DNA from: Pseudomonadota bacterium
Lineage (GTDB): Bacteria > Pseudomonadota > Gammaproteobacteria > Burkholderiales > Burkholderiaceae_D
NCBI GenBank assembly: GCA_021821365.1
Contig: JAKACN010000024.1
Span: 1 to 33,188, forward strand
Direction of reading: 5' to 3'
Length of the DNA: 33,188 nucleotides
The notes beneath the pieces are model-generated. The model saw only the letters and a list, made by a program, of their open reading frames with translations, was not told where the DNA came from and did no database searches. Shown in pieces: positions 32,782 through 33,188 of the stretch (positions are counted from its first letter, which is position 1; every line of letters begins with the position of its first letter). Position numbers and translations under genes: made by a program.

Positions 32782-33171
32782 TCACGTATTCGATAGCGCC
32801 AGCTTCAATACCGGCTCGCCGACCTGGTCATGCGTGAGCTTGCCGGCTACCAGCGCGCCGCCATGCATTTCGAGCGCCTTGTAGTACACATCACCAGTTA
32901 TGCGGGCTCTCGGCTGCAATTCAAGCAGTTCCGATGAATGTACCGGGCCGACAATTTCACCGTTGACAACCAGATGCGCGACGCGAACTTCGCCCTCGAC
33001 CTTTGCATGTTCGGAAATGACCAGCATGCTCAGCTCGTCGCCGGTCGCAATGACATTGCCCTTTACCTGGCCGTCGATGCGCAAGCCGCCCTGAAAATGC
33101 ACGTTCCCCTCAATCCTTGTCGAAATGCCGATCAGGCTGTCAATGGTGCCTTTGTTCTTGCGGCCTAACAT
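32782..33171 (-). CDS. Bactofilin (polymer-forming cytoskeletal protein)
   Basis: A protein of 129 residues with the bactofilin (DUF583) beta-helix core at about residues 15-115. Its repeated short strands read, for example, TRIEGNVHFQGGLRIDGQVKGNV, EHAKVEGEVRVAHLVVNGEIVGPV and ARITGDVYYKALEMHGGALVAG. Bactofilins self-assemble without nucleotide into filaments near the inner membrane and organise cell-wall enzymes or other polar proteins. The N-terminal LGRKNKGTIDSLIG is a short tail that may contact the membrane. AGGAG lies about 8 bases before the ATG at 33171. What lies upstream is cut off by the window end. M23 peptidases are known bactofilin partners in other bacteria; the one at 29749 is a possible partner here, unproven. 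Confidence 0.93.
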   Translation of the reverse strand: MLGRKNKGTIDSLIGISTRIEGNVHFQGGLRIDGQVKGNVIATGDELSMLVISEHAKVEGEVRVAHLVVNGEIVGPVHSSELLELQPRARITGDVYYKALEMHGGALVAGKLTHDQVGEPVLKLALSNT

Positions 33172-33188
33172 GATGGCTCTCCTTTACA

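Overview
The window is about 33 kb of GC-rich chromosomal DNA from a betaproteobacterium, most likely Burkholderiales and probably Oxalobacteraceae-like. The pointers are the order DUF2782 - homoserine kinase - BPSS1780-type membrane protein, the dusB-fis-purH-ruvC-ruvA-ruvB series, a tyrS / M23 peptidase / anmK / erpA / bactofilin block, and a thiC operon behind a TPP riboswitch. This placement rests on recognition of gene content, not on a search. I see no rRNA, tRNA, CRISPR, insertion sequence, prophage or plasmid functions. Most of the window is core metabolism and maintenance, so expectations of a wholly new system should be modest.

Layout. 1-3.8 kb, plus strand: DUF2782 protein, thrB, a multi-pass membrane protein and an HD-GYP phosphodiesterase. 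3.8-5.9 kb, minus strand: an ECF sigma factor, zinc-finger anti-sigma factor and CpxP/CnrX-like periplasmic protein joined by 4-base overlaps, followed by a periplasmic protein of unknown function. 5.95-8.2 kb: uvrD, minus. 8.3-10.7 kb, plus: a dapA-family gene behind a long structured leader, and a class V PLP enzyme. 10.7-15.3 kb, minus: the thiamine operon thiC-thiS-thiG-thiD-thiE behind a TPP riboswitch, divergent from valS (15.4-18.2 kb, plus). 18.3-20 kb: a DUF2147 protein, then an SMR/Gdx exporter and a hydratase on the minus strand. 20.3-29.5 kb, mostly minus: ruvB, ruvA, ruvC, purH, fis, dusB, a histidine phosphatase, a PEBP-family protein, dtd and tyrS. One plus-strand membrane protein with a HELAH motif sits between ruvA and ruvC. 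29.7-32.3 kb, plus: M23 peptidase and anmK. 32.4-33.2 kb, minus: erpA and a bactofilin.

Genes that work together. ThiC, ThiS, ThiG, ThiD and ThiE make and join the pyrimidine and thiazole halves of thiamine phosphate. RuvA, RuvB and RuvC process Holliday junctions. TyrS and Dtd charge tyrosine and remove D-aminoacyl errors. The M23 peptidase and AnmK act in wall remodelling and recycling of anhydro-muropeptides.

Most interesting points. (1) The ECF module has two promoters of identical GGAAC-N16-CGTT design, one before the sigma gene and one before the fourth gene, so the unknown periplasmic protein is a predicted regulon member. (2) The dapA leader has a good sigma-70 promoter, a lysine-ended mini-ORF and two mutually exclusive hairpins, which resembles an attenuator. 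(3) The TPP riboswitch is followed by an exact 7-bp hairpin that hides the thiC ribosome binding site. (4) The terminator of the M23 gene ends on the anmK start codon and carries a possible anmK promoter in its loop. (5) There are further unexplained inverted-repeat structures in the M23 leader, between fis and purH, after valS and before ruvC. All are sequence-level predictions.
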